A stretch of 64,000 nt of DNA, taken from the NCBI GenBank assembly GCA_023397655.1, contig JAEWTW010000017.1:196470-260469 (forward strand). The letters run 5' to 3'. This document shows positions 52,393 to 60,711 of the stretch, in pieces. The translations under genes and the position numbers were made by a program. Within the stretch, counting starts at the first letter, position 1. The number at the start of each line of letters is the position of its first letter. A model generated the notes under the pieces. That model made no database searches. It was not told where the DNA came from and was given only the letters and a program-made list of their open reading frames with translations. The stretch is from Bacillota bacterium. Its GTDB lineage: Bacteria > Bacillota > Clostridia > Christensenellales > SZUA-584.

Positions 52393-52656
52393 CTATTCTT
52401 TTTCCTTCCAGTACCTTGCCCCGTTGCTGGTGCGGCATATCAAACCGCTATCAACCATTTCGCGGCGTAAAATGAAGTAATCTCCAAACGTGTGCCATTC
52501 GTCGATGATGCCGTTTACTTCTTTTTCTGTGTAATTCTTGCCCGATTCAAATTTCTCTGACAAGTAAGCCAATACGGCATATCTTTTCGCCTTCTTTGCG
52601 GGAAGCTGTTCTATCTTTCCTTCTTCGTCGAGGAACCTTTTTATTGTGATGTCCAT
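52393..52656 (-). CDS. DUF2087 protein
   Basis: An 87-residue protein recognised from QLPAKKAKRYAVLAYLSEKFE and NGIIDEWHTFGDYFILRREMVDSGLICRTSNGARYWK, the typical DUF2087 body. This domain often occurs at the C-terminus of ArsR-like regulators or alone, with a winged-helix look, so DNA or RNA binding is possible. Here it stands alone with a good AAGGAG ribosome binding site. Function is not established. Confidence 0.82.
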   Translation of the reverse strand: MDITIKRFLDEEGKIEQLPAKKAKRYAVLAYLSEKFESGKNYTEKEVNGIIDEWHTFGDYFILRREMVDSGLICRTSNGARYWKEKE

Positions 52657-52850
52657 GACATATCTCCTTACAAAAATGTCTCTATCGAATTACTCATTTA
52701 GTAATTTACTAATTAGCATTATAGATCGTTTTTCTGATAAAGGCAACATAATTTAAAAACAATAAGGAGACACTTTAAAATATTCTCATAAAGGATTATA
52801 CTGTTATTCAATAATTAATTGACGATTTATGATACAGGAGGCGGTTTGAC

Positions 52851-53201
52851 GTGCGTGCCTTTTTATATGCCTTCAGGGGCATCGGCAAAGCGGTGAAATC
52901 AGGGCGGAACTTTCGCATTATGCTGGTGTGTTTCGTGCTCGTTGTCGCCGCAGGCTTCATTTTCGGCATTAGCGGATGGGAATGGATCGCTGTGCTGCTC
53001 AGTTCCGGCAGCGTGCTGGCGCTTGAGATGATCAACACAGCCCTCGAAAGCCTGACCGATCTTGCAACAGCTAAGCATCACCCTCTCGCGGAGAAGGCCA
53101 AGGATATTGCCGCCGGCGCGGTTCTGGTACTTTCTCTTGCCGCGCTCGCCGTCGGCCTGATCATATTCCTGCCATATGCATTCCGGCTCTTCACCACATA
53201 G
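52851..53201 (+). CDS. dgkA: Diacylglycerol/undecaprenol kinase, DgkA family
   Basis: A 116-residue small integral membrane kinase. It has the N-terminal AFRGIGKAVKSGRNFRIML, three membrane helices, and the catalytic ALEMINTALESLTDLATAKHHPLAEKAKDIAAGAVL with the conserved Glu and Asn residues. In Gram-positives the enzyme phosphorylates undecaprenol, recycling the carrier lipid for cell-wall synthesis. The start is GTG with AGGAGG. It lies 9 bp before a small membrane-protein gene. Confidence 0.93.
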   Translation: MRAFLYAFRGIGKAVKSGRNFRIMLVCFVLVVAAGFIFGISGWEWIAVLLSSGSVLALEMINTALESLTDLATAKHHPLAEKAKDIAAGAVLVLSLAALAVGLIIFLPYAFRLFTT

Positions 53202-53210
53202 GGAGGCCTC

Positions 53211-53567
53211 ATGAGACGATCGCTCAATGTTGTCGTCACGGCGCTTATGCTGCTGCAGGGAGTGCTGTGGCTGGCTTTCGGAGCTTATCAGCTGGTCACC
53301 GCCGGCAGCCAAATGCCTTTGATCAGCGTTTTGATGCTGGGTAACGGAGCGTTATTCACGTTTTTCGGCCTGTTTCACAAAAAAGAAAAGCGATGGATCG
53401 CCATCGCTGCGCTTCTTTTCCTTACCGCCAATCTGATACTCACAGTGACGGACCAGATGGGGCTGTATGATTATCTGGTACTGGCACTTGATGTTCTGTC
53501 GATAGCCGGAGTCCTGTCGCTCTATATCATCACCCAGAGTGCCAAACCTGCTTCCAAAGAAAACTAA
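53211..53567 (+). CDS. Small membrane protein of unknown function
   Basis: A 118-residue protein with four predicted membrane helices (about residues 8-30, 38-55, 62-80, 86-105), separated by short charged loops such as FHKKEKRW. No family is recognised. It lies 9 bp after dgkA with GGGAGG, so cotranscription is likely. Its last 4 bp overlap the end of the converging phosphatase gene. Confidence 0.7.
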   Translation: MRRSLNVVVTALMLLQGVLWLAFGAYQLVTAGSQMPLISVLMLGNGALFTFFGLFHKKEKRWIAIAALLFLTANLILTVTDQMGLYDYLVLALDVLSIAGVLSLYIITQSAKPASKEN

Positions 53568-54139
53568 TATATTCTATACGCGAATGAACCGTTCTCCTGC
53601 TTCAGCTCTACCATACCGCATGTCGGGCAGGACACTGTGAACAGCTTATCGATGTCCCGAAACACCAGGTTAGCCAGCACAGAGTTTATAAAGCCATTGT
53701 GCGAAATGAGCAGTATCGCGTCTTCGGGCCTTTCTGCAAGCTCCAGTACCGTCTCCTCTGCCTGTTCGAAGTACGTCACCATGTTGTCTCCGCCGGGAAA
53801 ATGATACGTCTTCCAGTCGTCCTCATACGCGTCCGGCGCGTCCTTGCATGCACGAAACACCTCGTTGATCGGTTTTCCCTCCAATGCGCCGAAGTCGATC
53901 TCCCTCAGACGAGCGTCAACGGTATAAATCGAACCGCTTATCATTGTATCCAGCGTCTGTATGCACCGCTGTGACGGGCTGGTCAATATCGCACCGAAGC
54001 TTCGCCCGTTCACGACGTGTGCACGTGCCCTGGCGAGTTCGAACCCCTCATCACTCAACGGCGGGTCGGATACCCCGCATATCTTTCGAAGCCGCGAATA
54101 CTCCGTTTCACTGTGACGGAGCATATAGATGGTCGCCAT
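53564..54139 (-). CDS. Histidine phosphatase (phosphoglycerate mutase-like) family protein
   Basis: A 191-residue protein of the RHG superfamily. The catalytic motif reads YMLRHSETEYSR, with RHS in place of the usual RHG; the phospho-acceptor His and the Arg remain. LTSPSQRCIQTLD supplies the second Arg, EIDFGALEGKPINEV the acid, and LISHNGFINSVL the second His. The substrate is unknown; a cobalamin-loop (CobC-like) or nucleotide phosphatase are options. The Met at 54139 is chosen because GAGAGGGA precedes it; 21 in-frame codons upstream lack family similarity. Confidence 0.87.
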   Translation of the reverse strand: MATIYMLRHSETEYSRLRKICGVSDPPLSDEGFELARARAHVVNGRSFGAILTSPSQRCIQTLDTMISGSIYTVDARLREIDFGALEGKPINEVFRACKDAPDAYEDDWKTYHFPGGDNMVTYFEQAEETVLELAERPEDAILLISHNGFINSVLANLVFRDIDKLFTVSCPTCGMVELKQENGSFAYRIY

Positions 54140-54209
54140 GATGTCCCTCTCTTCCCGATGTGCTGTGCATATTTTATCATTGATTGAATAATTTTTCGAC
54201 AATAAGTAT

Positions 54210-54240
54210 AAAAAAACGCCGTCCGAAAACAGCGTTTTTT
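54210..54240. terminator. Terminator between cheX and the histidine phosphatase gene
   Basis: AAAAAACGC / GCGTTTTTT stem around a 13-nt loop. On the minus strand it lies downstream of cheX; the T tract runs in both directions. Confidence 0.7.
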
Positions 54241-54262
54241 AAATATTCGTATGTTACCGGGC

Positions 54263-54703
54263 TTACGCCAGCGAGACGCTCAACCCAACGTTCCCCGCCG
54301 TGGTGCTGAGAATCTTTGCGACAGTTCCCGGAGCGTCAACTGGAAGCGTGCTGCCTATCGTTATTTCCGGAGGCTGTATATCGTACGCGACAGCGTTGTC
54401 AGCCAGCGCAGTGGCTGCGTTGCCGCTGATGATGTTGGACAACTCTCCCACTGCCGAAGTTACAAAATCGTCAATTTCGCTAACCTCTATGCCTCCCATG
54501 ATCTCCACGACCTTGAGCGCAGTAACGCGCGGGAAATGAAACACAGCCTGTCCGGGAGAGTCACCCACCAGTCCCACTCGCACACTCACCCCTTCTTCCG
54601 GCAGTTCATCGCTATGCGTTCCTTCGGCAGGTGCGGCGTCCAGCATGAATCTCATCACTTCCCACGCTGCCGCAGAAAAGCATTTTAGCAATTTATCAAT
54701 CAA
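54263..54703 (-). CDS. cheX: CheX-like CheY-P phosphatase
   Basis: A 146-residue protein resembling CheX, which dephosphorylates the chemotaxis response regulator CheY-P. The phosphatase motif E-x-x-N is in SAVGELSNIISGNAATAL near residue 85, and IDKLLKCFSAAAWEVM at the start matches the family's first helix. The start is TTG and overlaps the bacteriohemerythrin stop by 4 bp (TTGA), so the two are translationally coupled. No other chemotaxis or flagellar gene is in the window. Confidence 0.8.
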   Translation of the reverse strand: MIDKLLKCFSAAAWEVMRFMLDAAPAEGTHSDELPEEGVSVRVGLVGDSPGQAVFHFPRVTALKVVEIMGGIEVSEIDDFVTSAVGELSNIISGNAATALADNAVAYDIQPPEITIGSTLPVDAPGTVAKILSTTAGNVGLSVSLA

Positions 54704-55119
54704 TTCCGTTCACCGTCCTTTCGGGCATAGGCTCCGATCTTCTGATCCTCAAACGTCACATGGTTTATCAGCCATGCAAGCAGCTTTCCGCCAAACTGCT
54801 GCACCAGCTTTTCCTCAAAACCCGTCTTTTCGTACTGGTTCGCGAATTCTCCCACGTATTGCACCATATCACGGTGGATGACCGCATGTCCGGGAAAGCC
54901 CGGATAGCCGATGCTGCTTTGGTACGCCTCTTCATCGCGGAAATGCGTGACCACATATTCTTTCATAAAAGCAAGCGTGCTGTTCACTTTGCCCACTTTG
55001 TCCGGCCAGGGTAACGTTGACCGCAGATTTTCTACGAACTCGGTGACCCGTTTGAACAGCTCTTCATGCTGTCGGTCGATCTCTTTGACCCCGATTCTGT
55101 ATTTTTCCTTCCAGACCAT
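54700..55119 (-). CDS. Bacteriohemerythrin
   Basis: A 139-residue diiron O2-binding protein. The seven ligands are visible in order: His in IDRQHEELF (with the Glu), His and Glu in THFRDEE, two His in HAVIHRDM, and His and Asp in INHVTFEDQ. The start MVWKEKYRIGVKEID and length are typical. It would bind or sense oxygen in an anaerobe. It is coupled to a CheX-type gene, which suggests a role in oxygen-linked taxis or regulation. Confidence 0.94.
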   Translation of the reverse strand: MVWKEKYRIGVKEIDRQHEELFKRVTEFVENLRSTLPWPDKVGKVNSTLAFMKEYVVTHFRDEEAYQSSIGYPGFPGHAVIHRDMVQYVGEFANQYEKTGFEEKLVQQFGGKLLAWLINHVTFEDQKIGAYARKDGERN

Positions 55120-55270
55120 TTCATACGCTCTCTTTCATAAGGATAAGACAAGCTATATAGTTAATCGGAATAATTTCGAGCTAAATTAACAGCTAATTAT
55201 AGCGATTGCGCTGCAAAGGTCAAATATTTTGTGTTTGCTGTCGTATCAGTCTGCCAGTGCTTAATATGTA

Positions 55271-55279
55271 TGATATAAT
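55271..55279 (+). promoter_or_regulatory. Extended -10 promoter of the GNAT gene
   Basis: TGATATAAT is a perfect extended -10; the -35 region is poor. It gives a leader of about 120 nt before the ATG at 55407. No other feature was seen in the 287-bp gap upstream. Confidence 0.45.
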
Positions 55280-55406
55280 ATGGAAGTATCAGAATCGTAT
55301 TAGCCTCTTGGTGTGTGGTATACGAAGTCTTTGGAAGAACTAAGCTCTGAAGTCCTGCCGATCAATAAAGTGTTCATGAACCGATATAACGAAGGGGGGT
55401 CTGTAT

Positions 55407-56027
55407 ATGGATGTCATCAAAATGAAACCGGAGCACAAGAAGCGCGCCGTACAGGTGGTGGCTGACGCTTTTTATAATTATCCGTCGCTGATGCACTATT
55501 TTCCCGACGAAAAGCGCCGGACGCGCTGGCTTCCCTGGCATATGGAGCGGACAATAAACAGTGCGATCGCTTACGGGGAAGCCTGGGTGACGGAGGACGT
55601 TTGCGGAATTCTGTTGTTCCTTCCGCCGGGCCGCACCCGGCTGTCCGACTGGGAGTTCGTGAAGTGCGGGTTTCTCGCGCTGCCGTTGGTCATCGGCCTT
55701 CGCCATTATCCAAGCGTGGCTGAATGTGAAAAGCGTGTGGCGGACACACAGGAGAAGCTGCTGGCCGGACGGCCTCACTACTACCTATGGAGCCTTACTG
55801 TTTCTCCCGCTAAGCAGCGCAGCGGCTCCGGTAAGGCGCTGCTGGAAAGCTTTCTGGCGAAGACGGACCGGGAGGGCCTGCCCGTCTATCTGGAAACGCA
55901 CAAACCGGAGAATGTCGCCTACTATGAGAGATTCGGCTTCCGGCTCATACTGACAGATACAGTCCCGAAGCATAACTTAAAATTCTGGTGCCTGCTGCGC
56001 GAGCCGGGCGGAGCACAGGCAGGCTGA
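55407..56027 (+). CDS. GNAT-family N-acetyltransferase
   Basis: A 206-residue acetyltransferase-like protein. The acetyl-CoA loop is LTVSPAKQRSGSGKALLESFL near residue 130 (usual form Q/R-x-x-G-x-G/A), followed by the VYLETHKPENVAYYERFGFRLI segment typical of GNAT motif B. The ribosome binding site is AAGGGGGG. The substrate is unknown. A terminator follows, separating it from the converging ilvB gene. Confidence 0.88.
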   Translation: MDVIKMKPEHKKRAVQVVADAFYNYPSLMHYFPDEKRRTRWLPWHMERTINSAIAYGEAWVTEDVCGILLFLPPGRTRLSDWEFVKCGFLALPLVIGLRHYPSVAECEKRVADTQEKLLAGRPHYYLWSLTVSPAKQRSGSGKALLESFLAKTDREGLPVYLETHKPENVAYYERFGFRLILTDTVPKHNLKFWCLLREPGGAQAG

Positions 56028-56036
56028 AGGGCCATG

Positions 56037-56089
56037 CAAAAAGACCTCCCGTTTGCTGAATCTCACGCAAGCAGAAGGTCTTTTTTTAA
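56037..56089. terminator. Bidirectional terminator between the GNAT gene and ilvB
   Basis: AAAAAGACC / GGTCTTTTT outer stem with an inner GTTTGC / GCAAGC pairing. T tracts occur in both directions, so it can end the ilv operon on the minus strand too. Confidence 0.75.
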
Positions 56090-56108
56090 TACTCTGTTTT
56101 GTAACGCG

Positions 56109-57764
56109 TCAGGAAATGCTCATCACGATGTTGTCGATGGACGCGCCGGGCGCCACCATGGGCAGCACCATCGTATCCTGAGGAATCTCGACGTGGATAA
56201 GGCAGGGCCCCTGTGCCTCCAGCGCTTCTTTGATAGCCTCGCGGAAGCCTTCCGCTGAATCCACCTTTTTCGCCAGAGCATAGCCAAAGCCCTTGGCGAT
56301 GGTGCAGAAGTCGAGCGAGGGCAGCGTTGTTTCCGAATGGCGTCCGTTAAAGAACAATGTTTGCCATTGGCGCACCATGCCCAGCGTCTTGTTGTCCATG
56401 AGTATCGTGATCACCGGCAAATCGTAGCGCATTGTGGTAGCCATCTCGTTTAGGTTCATACGGAAACATCCGTCACCCGTGATATGCAGAACGCGCTTAT
56501 CCGGATAGGCGCACTGCGCGCCAATCGCCGCGCCGAGACCGTAACCCATCGTCCCAAGACCGCCCGATGTCAAAAATGTATCGTGCTTCTTGAACGGATA
56601 GTACTGCGCCGTCCACATCTGATGCTGTCCGACGTCTGTCACGATGATCGTGTCCTCACCCATCAGTTCGTTGATCGTGCGCAAGATGTTTCTCGGCAAA
56701 TGATCCTTGGGAATGTGCGCCTCGTTCTCAGCCTTCCATGCCGCCACGCTCTTCACCCACTCATCGTGGGACTTTTCGGGCACCGCTTCCACAATCTTCT
56801 GCAGCGCGCACTTGATGTCCTGTATCATGGAGATATGCGTCGGAATATTCTTGTTTATCTCGGACGCATCAATATCAATCTGAATGATCTTCGCGTGGGA
56901 AGCAAACGTGTTAGGATCGCCAGTCACGCGGTCGGAGAAGCGCGCGCCCAGCACGATCAGCAGATCACACGCCTGGAACGCCATGTTGCTGGCCTTGGTA
57001 CCGTGCATGCCCACCATACCCATGCTCAAGGCGTGGTCAGACGGGAACGAACCCACCGCCATCAGTGAGCACGCCACTGGTGCGTCGATGCGCTCCGCCA
57101 GCGCAAACAGCTCATCCGCCGCATGCGACAGCACCACGCCGCCGCCCGCGAATATGACGGGGCGCTCCGCCTTGACGATCAGCTCCTTCACCTCATCCAT
57201 CGGGATGTCGGACAGCTTGCACGCCATGTTGAGCGTACCTTCCGGTGCGGTATATTCCGTGGTCTGCGTGAAAGTATCGCTGGTGATGTCGATCAGCACG
57301 GGACCGGGCCGCCCTGCCCGCGCAAATGCAAACGCTTCACGGAACACGTCGGATATTTTATCGATACTTTTAATCTGGTAGTTGTGCTTGGTGATGGGCA
57401 TCGTAACGCCCATGATATCCACTTCCTGAAAGCTGTCACGCCCGAGCAGGTTTGCTGGTACGTTGCCGGTGATGGCCACCATGGGTATCGAGTCCATGTA
57501 CGCCGTCGCGAGACCGGTAACGAGATTGGTGGCACCGGGGCCGGACGTGGCGATGCACACCCCCACCTGGCCTGTGGCGCGCGCATAACCATCCGCCGCG
57601 TGGGACGCGCCTTGTTCATGCGCCGTCTCAACATGACGTAGCATGTTCTCGTCATACAGCGCATCGTAGAGCTTGACAACCTTGCCGCCCGGATATCCGA
57701 ACACCGTGGTCACGTTTTCGCGCTTCAAGCACTCCATAATGATCTGAACACCTGTCATCTGCAT
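56109..57764 (-). CDS. ilvB: Acetolactate synthase, large catalytic subunit
   Basis: A 551-residue thiamine-diphosphate enzyme making acetolactate or acetohydroxybutyrate. It has the N-terminal FGYPGGKVVKLYDAL with the catalytic Glu in VETAHEQGASHAADGYA, FAD-region motifs, and the TPP motif GDGCFRMNLNEMATTMRYDLPVITILMDN near residue 430. It is the last gene of the ilv operon, 14 bp after ilvD, while its regulatory subunit ilvN is the first, an unusual separation of the two subunits. The ribosome binding site is GGGGGAA. Confidence 0.95.
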   Translation of the reverse strand: MQMTGVQIIMECLKRENVTTVFGYPGGKVVKLYDALYDENMLRHVETAHEQGASHAADGYARATGQVGVCIATSGPGATNLVTGLATAYMDSIPMVAITGNVPANLLGRDSFQEVDIMGVTMPITKHNYQIKSIDKISDVFREAFAFARAGRPGPVLIDITSDTFTQTTEYTAPEGTLNMACKLSDIPMDEVKELIVKAERPVIFAGGGVVLSHAADELFALAERIDAPVACSLMAVGSFPSDHALSMGMVGMHGTKASNMAFQACDLLIVLGARFSDRVTGDPNTFASHAKIIQIDIDASEINKNIPTHISMIQDIKCALQKIVEAVPEKSHDEWVKSVAAWKAENEAHIPKDHLPRNILRTINELMGEDTIIVTDVGQHQMWTAQYYPFKKHDTFLTSGGLGTMGYGLGAAIGAQCAYPDKRVLHITGDGCFRMNLNEMATTMRYDLPVITILMDNKTLGMVRQWQTLFFNGRHSETTLPSLDFCTIAKGFGYALAKKVDSAEGFREAIKEALEAQGPCLIHVEIPQDTMVLPMVAPGASIDNIVMSIS

Positions 57765-57778
57765 AATAGTTCCCCCTT

Positions 57779-59440
57779 TTACTGCAGCACAGCTCCTTTG
57801 TCCGCTGAGGACACCAGCCGTGCATATCGTCCCAGCCAGCCTGATTTCACGCTGAGTTCTCGTTTGGGCAGCGCGGCCAGCCGTGCTTGTATTGTGGCAT
57901 CGTCCACCAGCAGATGCAAGCGCCGTGCCGGTATGTCGATGTCGATGGTATCTCCTTCTTCGATGACGGCAATCACGCCGCCGCTCTGAGCTTCCGGCGA
58001 TACGTGACCGATGGCCGCGCCGCGTGTAGCGCCCGAGAAGCGTCCGTCGGTGATGAGCGCCACCGTCTTATCCTTGCCCATGCCTGCCAGCGCCGATGTG
58101 GGCCCCAGCATTTCACGCATGCCCGGACCGCCCGAAGGCCCTTCGTAGCGGATGACCACGACGTCACCGTCGTTGATCTGCCCCGCATATATCGCCTTGA
58201 TCGCCGCTTCCTCGCTGTCGAACACGCGCGCCGGGCCCTGATGCTTCATCATCTCGGGAGCCACAGCGGATTGCTTGACCACGCTGCCGTCCGGAGCGAT
58301 GTTGCCGCGCAGCACCGCGATGCCGCCTTCCTTAGAATAAGGCTCTGCCACAGTATGCACCACTTTGGTGTCCAGTATGCGGCTGCCTTTTACGGCTTCG
58401 CCCATCGTGACACCATTTACCGTCATCGTGCTGCCGTCTATCAAACCGTTCTCCAGCAGCTCGTTCAGCACAGCGTACACGCCGCCCGCGTCATAGAGAT
58501 CAACCAGATGCGTCTGGCTGGCGGGCGCAAGGCGGGTGAGGTTGGGCGTGCGGCGGCTGACCGCATCCACGATATCCAGCGTGAGATCCACGCCGCATTC
58601 GTGCGCAATGGCGGGCAGGTGCAGCACAGAGTTGGTGGAGCAACCGAGCGCCATGTCCAGCGCCAGCCCGTTCTCGAACGCCTTTGCCGTCATGATTTCC
58701 AGCGGTTTCAAGTCCATAGCCAGCAGCTTCATCAGCTGTTCGCCGCTCTCCTTGGCAAAACGGATGCGAGCGCCGTGCACTGCCGCGATGGTGCCGTTGC
58801 CGCTCATCGCCATGCCGATGGCTTCCGTCAGGCAGTTCATGCTATTGGCTGTGAACATGCCGGAGCAGGAGCCGCAGCCGGGGCAAACGTTGTTTTCCAG
58901 CTTCTTAAGGTCATCTTCCGTTATCTTGCCTGCCGTGTATGCGCCCACCGCTTCAAAAGCCGTGGTCAGACTGGCGTCTCTCCCCTGCAGGTCTTTACCG
59001 GGCAACATGGGTCCGCCGCTGCAGAATATGGACGGGCGGTTGAGCCGCGCCGCAGCCATCAGCATGCCGGGAACGATCTTGTCGCAGTTGGGCACAAAAG
59101 CTACGGCATCAAAGCCGTGCGCCGTCACCATCGATTCAATGGAGTCCGCGATCAGCTCGCGCGAGGCAAGCGAGTAACGCATACCCGCATGACCCATCGC
59201 AATGCCGTCGCACACGCCGATGGACGGAATCATCACGGGCGTACCGCCCGCATTGCGGATGCCGTCCGCCACCGCCTTAGCGATCTTGTCCAGATGCGCG
59301 TGGCCAGGCACGATCTCGCTTGCGGCGTGAACCACGGCCACCAGCGGCCGTTCCAGCTCGCTGTCCGTATAACCCATCGCTTTGAACAATGACCGGTGCG
59401 GTGTTCTGTCCGCGCCTTTTTTAACGCTGTCGCTAATCAT
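57779..59440 (-). CDS. ilvD: Dihydroxy-acid dehydratase
   Basis: A 553-residue Fe-S enzyme dehydrating dihydroxyisovalerate or dihydroxymethylvalerate to the 2-oxoacids. Cluster cysteines appear in FVPNCDKIVPGM and CPGCGSCSGMFTANSMNCL, and the family start RTPHRSLFKAMGYTD is present. The ATG at 59440 is preferred because GGAGGG precedes it. It follows the leuB stop by 1 bp, so the two are coupled. Confidence 0.96.
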   Translation of the reverse strand: MISDSVKKGADRTPHRSLFKAMGYTDSELERPLVAVVHAASEIVPGHAHLDKIAKAVADGIRNAGGTPVMIPSIGVCDGIAMGHAGMRYSLASRELIADSIESMVTAHGFDAVAFVPNCDKIVPGMLMAAARLNRPSIFCSGGPMLPGKDLQGRDASLTTAFEAVGAYTAGKITEDDLKKLENNVCPGCGSCSGMFTANSMNCLTEAIGMAMSGNGTIAAVHGARIRFAKESGEQLMKLLAMDLKPLEIMTAKAFENGLALDMALGCSTNSVLHLPAIAHECGVDLTLDIVDAVSRRTPNLTRLAPASQTHLVDLYDAGGVYAVLNELLENGLIDGSTMTVNGVTMGEAVKGSRILDTKVVHTVAEPYSKEGGIAVLRGNIAPDGSVVKQSAVAPEMMKHQGPARVFDSEEAAIKAIYAGQINDGDVVVIRYEGPSGGPGMREMLGPTSALAGMGKDKTVALITDGRFSGATRGAAIGHVSPEAQSGGVIAVIEEGDTIDIDIPARRLHLLVDDATIQARLAALPKRELSVKSGWLGRYARLVSSADKGAVLQ

Positions 59441-59441
59441 A

Positions 59442-60506
59442 TTATCCCTCCAGACCGGCAAGCACCTTGTCCGTCATCTCTGTTGTGGAAAGTGTGGCCT
59501 CGCCTTTCAGGGCGATATCCCCTGTTCTCGCGCCGCTTGTCAGTGCGGCGTCCACCGCGGCCTCGATGGCCTTGGCGGCTTCCTCCTGCCCCAGCGAGTA
59601 ACGCAGCATCATCGCGGCGGACAGTATCGTTGCCAGCGGGTTCGCAATGCCCTTTCCCGCTATATCCGGCGCGGAGCCGTGAACCGGTTCGTACATGCCG
59701 CGCGTGCCTTCGCCCAAGCTGGCGGAGGGCAGCATGCCGATGGAGCCGGTGATCATCGCCGCTTCGTCGGACAGTATGTCGCCGAACATGTTCTCCGTTA
59801 CGATGACGTCGAACTGCTTGGGGTTGCGCACCAGTTGCATCGCCGCGTTGTCCACGTACATGTGGGACAGCGTGATTTCCGGATATTCCTCCGCGACCTC
59901 GGTGACCACCTTGCGCCACAGTCGGGAAGATTCCAGTATGTTCGCCTTATCGACGCTCATCACTTTTTTATCTCTGACCATTGCTGTTTTCATCGCGACA
60001 TGTGCGATCCGGCGTACTTCCGGTTCGGTATAGCTCATGGTGTCGTACGCCCAATCGTCGCCGCGTTCCTTCTTGCCGAAGTAGATGCCGCCCGTCAGCT
60101 CGCGTATCACGATGATGTCGAGGCCGCCTTCAATCAGCTCCGGTTTCAGCGGGCAGGCCGACGCCAGTTGGTCGAACAGCACCGCGGGGCGTAGATTCGC
60201 AAACAGCCCCAGCTCGCCGCGCAGGCCCAGCAGCGCTTTTTCCGGCCGCATGTCAGACGAGAGCGTATCCCATTTGTCGCCGCCCACCGCGCCCAGCAGC
60301 ACAGCGTCGCTCTCAAGCGCGCCTTTCAGTGTTTCTTCCGGCAGCGGTTTGCCCTTGGCGTCGATCGCGCAGCCGCCCGCGAGGTATTCGGTGTAGTTCA
60401 GCTCAAAGCCGAACTTCTTCGCCGCGACGTTCAGCACGCGTATCGTTTCTTCCACCACCTCCGGGCCGATGCCATCGCCCGGTATCACAGCTATATTGTA
60501 GCTCAT
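59442..60506 (-). CDS. leuB: 3-isopropylmalate (or 3-methylmalate) dehydrogenase
   Basis: A 354-residue NAD-dependent beta-decarboxylating dehydrogenase. It has the start NIAVIPGDGIGPEVVEET, the RELTGGIYFGKKER loop, the LSHMYVDNAAMQL catalytic segment and NMFGDILSDEAAMITGS. In organisms with citramalate synthase the same enzyme also acts on 3-methylmalate in isoleucine synthesis. With cimA just upstream and no leuA, leuC or leuD in the window, both roles are possible. The ribosome binding site is AAGGAG. Confidence 0.94.
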   Translation of the reverse strand: MSYNIAVIPGDGIGPEVVEETIRVLNVAAKKFGFELNYTEYLAGGCAIDAKGKPLPEETLKGALESDAVLLGAVGGDKWDTLSSDMRPEKALLGLRGELGLFANLRPAVLFDQLASACPLKPELIEGGLDIIVIRELTGGIYFGKKERGDDWAYDTMSYTEPEVRRIAHVAMKTAMVRDKKVMSVDKANILESSRLWRKVVTEVAEEYPEITLSHMYVDNAAMQLVRNPKQFDVIVTENMFGDILSDEAAMITGSIGMLPSASLGEGTRGMYEPVHGSAPDIAGKGIANPLATILSAAMMLRYSLGQEEAAKAIEAAVDAALTSGARTGDIALKGEATLSTTEMTDKVLAGLEG

Positions 60507-60536
60507 GAGTTTTCTCCTTATCAGTCCAGCTTATCC

Positions 60537-60690
60537 AAGACCTTGGAGGCTCCGCCTCCAAACCACCGCTTAAGGGATACATCCCTTAAGAAACCCATCG
60601 GGAAAATGCCAAAGGCATTTTCCATGTGTCTTTTGCTTCTTTTCTTAAAGAAAAGAAGCGGGAGTTTGAGGGCAGAGCCCTCGAGGTCTT
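60537..60690. mobile_element. MITE-like 154-bp element made of five hairpins
   Basis: Between leuB and cimA. Ends are inverted (AAGACCT at 60537-60543, AGGTCTT at 60684-60690) and flanked by a 6-bp direct repeat TTATCC (60531-60536 and 60691-60696), as a target-site duplication would be. Inside are five perfect palindromes in a row: 60543-60561, 60569-60590, 60601-60623, 60635-60659 and 60668-60682. It has no ORF. Other copies in the genome would confirm mobility; none was noticed elsewhere in this window. Confidence 0.65.
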
Positions 60691-60711
60691 TTATCCTTAT
60701 AACTTATACTA

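Noticed and set aside
57887..59392. Plus-strand open frame of 501 codons over ilvD
   Set aside because: Antisense shadow of the certain dihydroxy-acid dehydratase gene.
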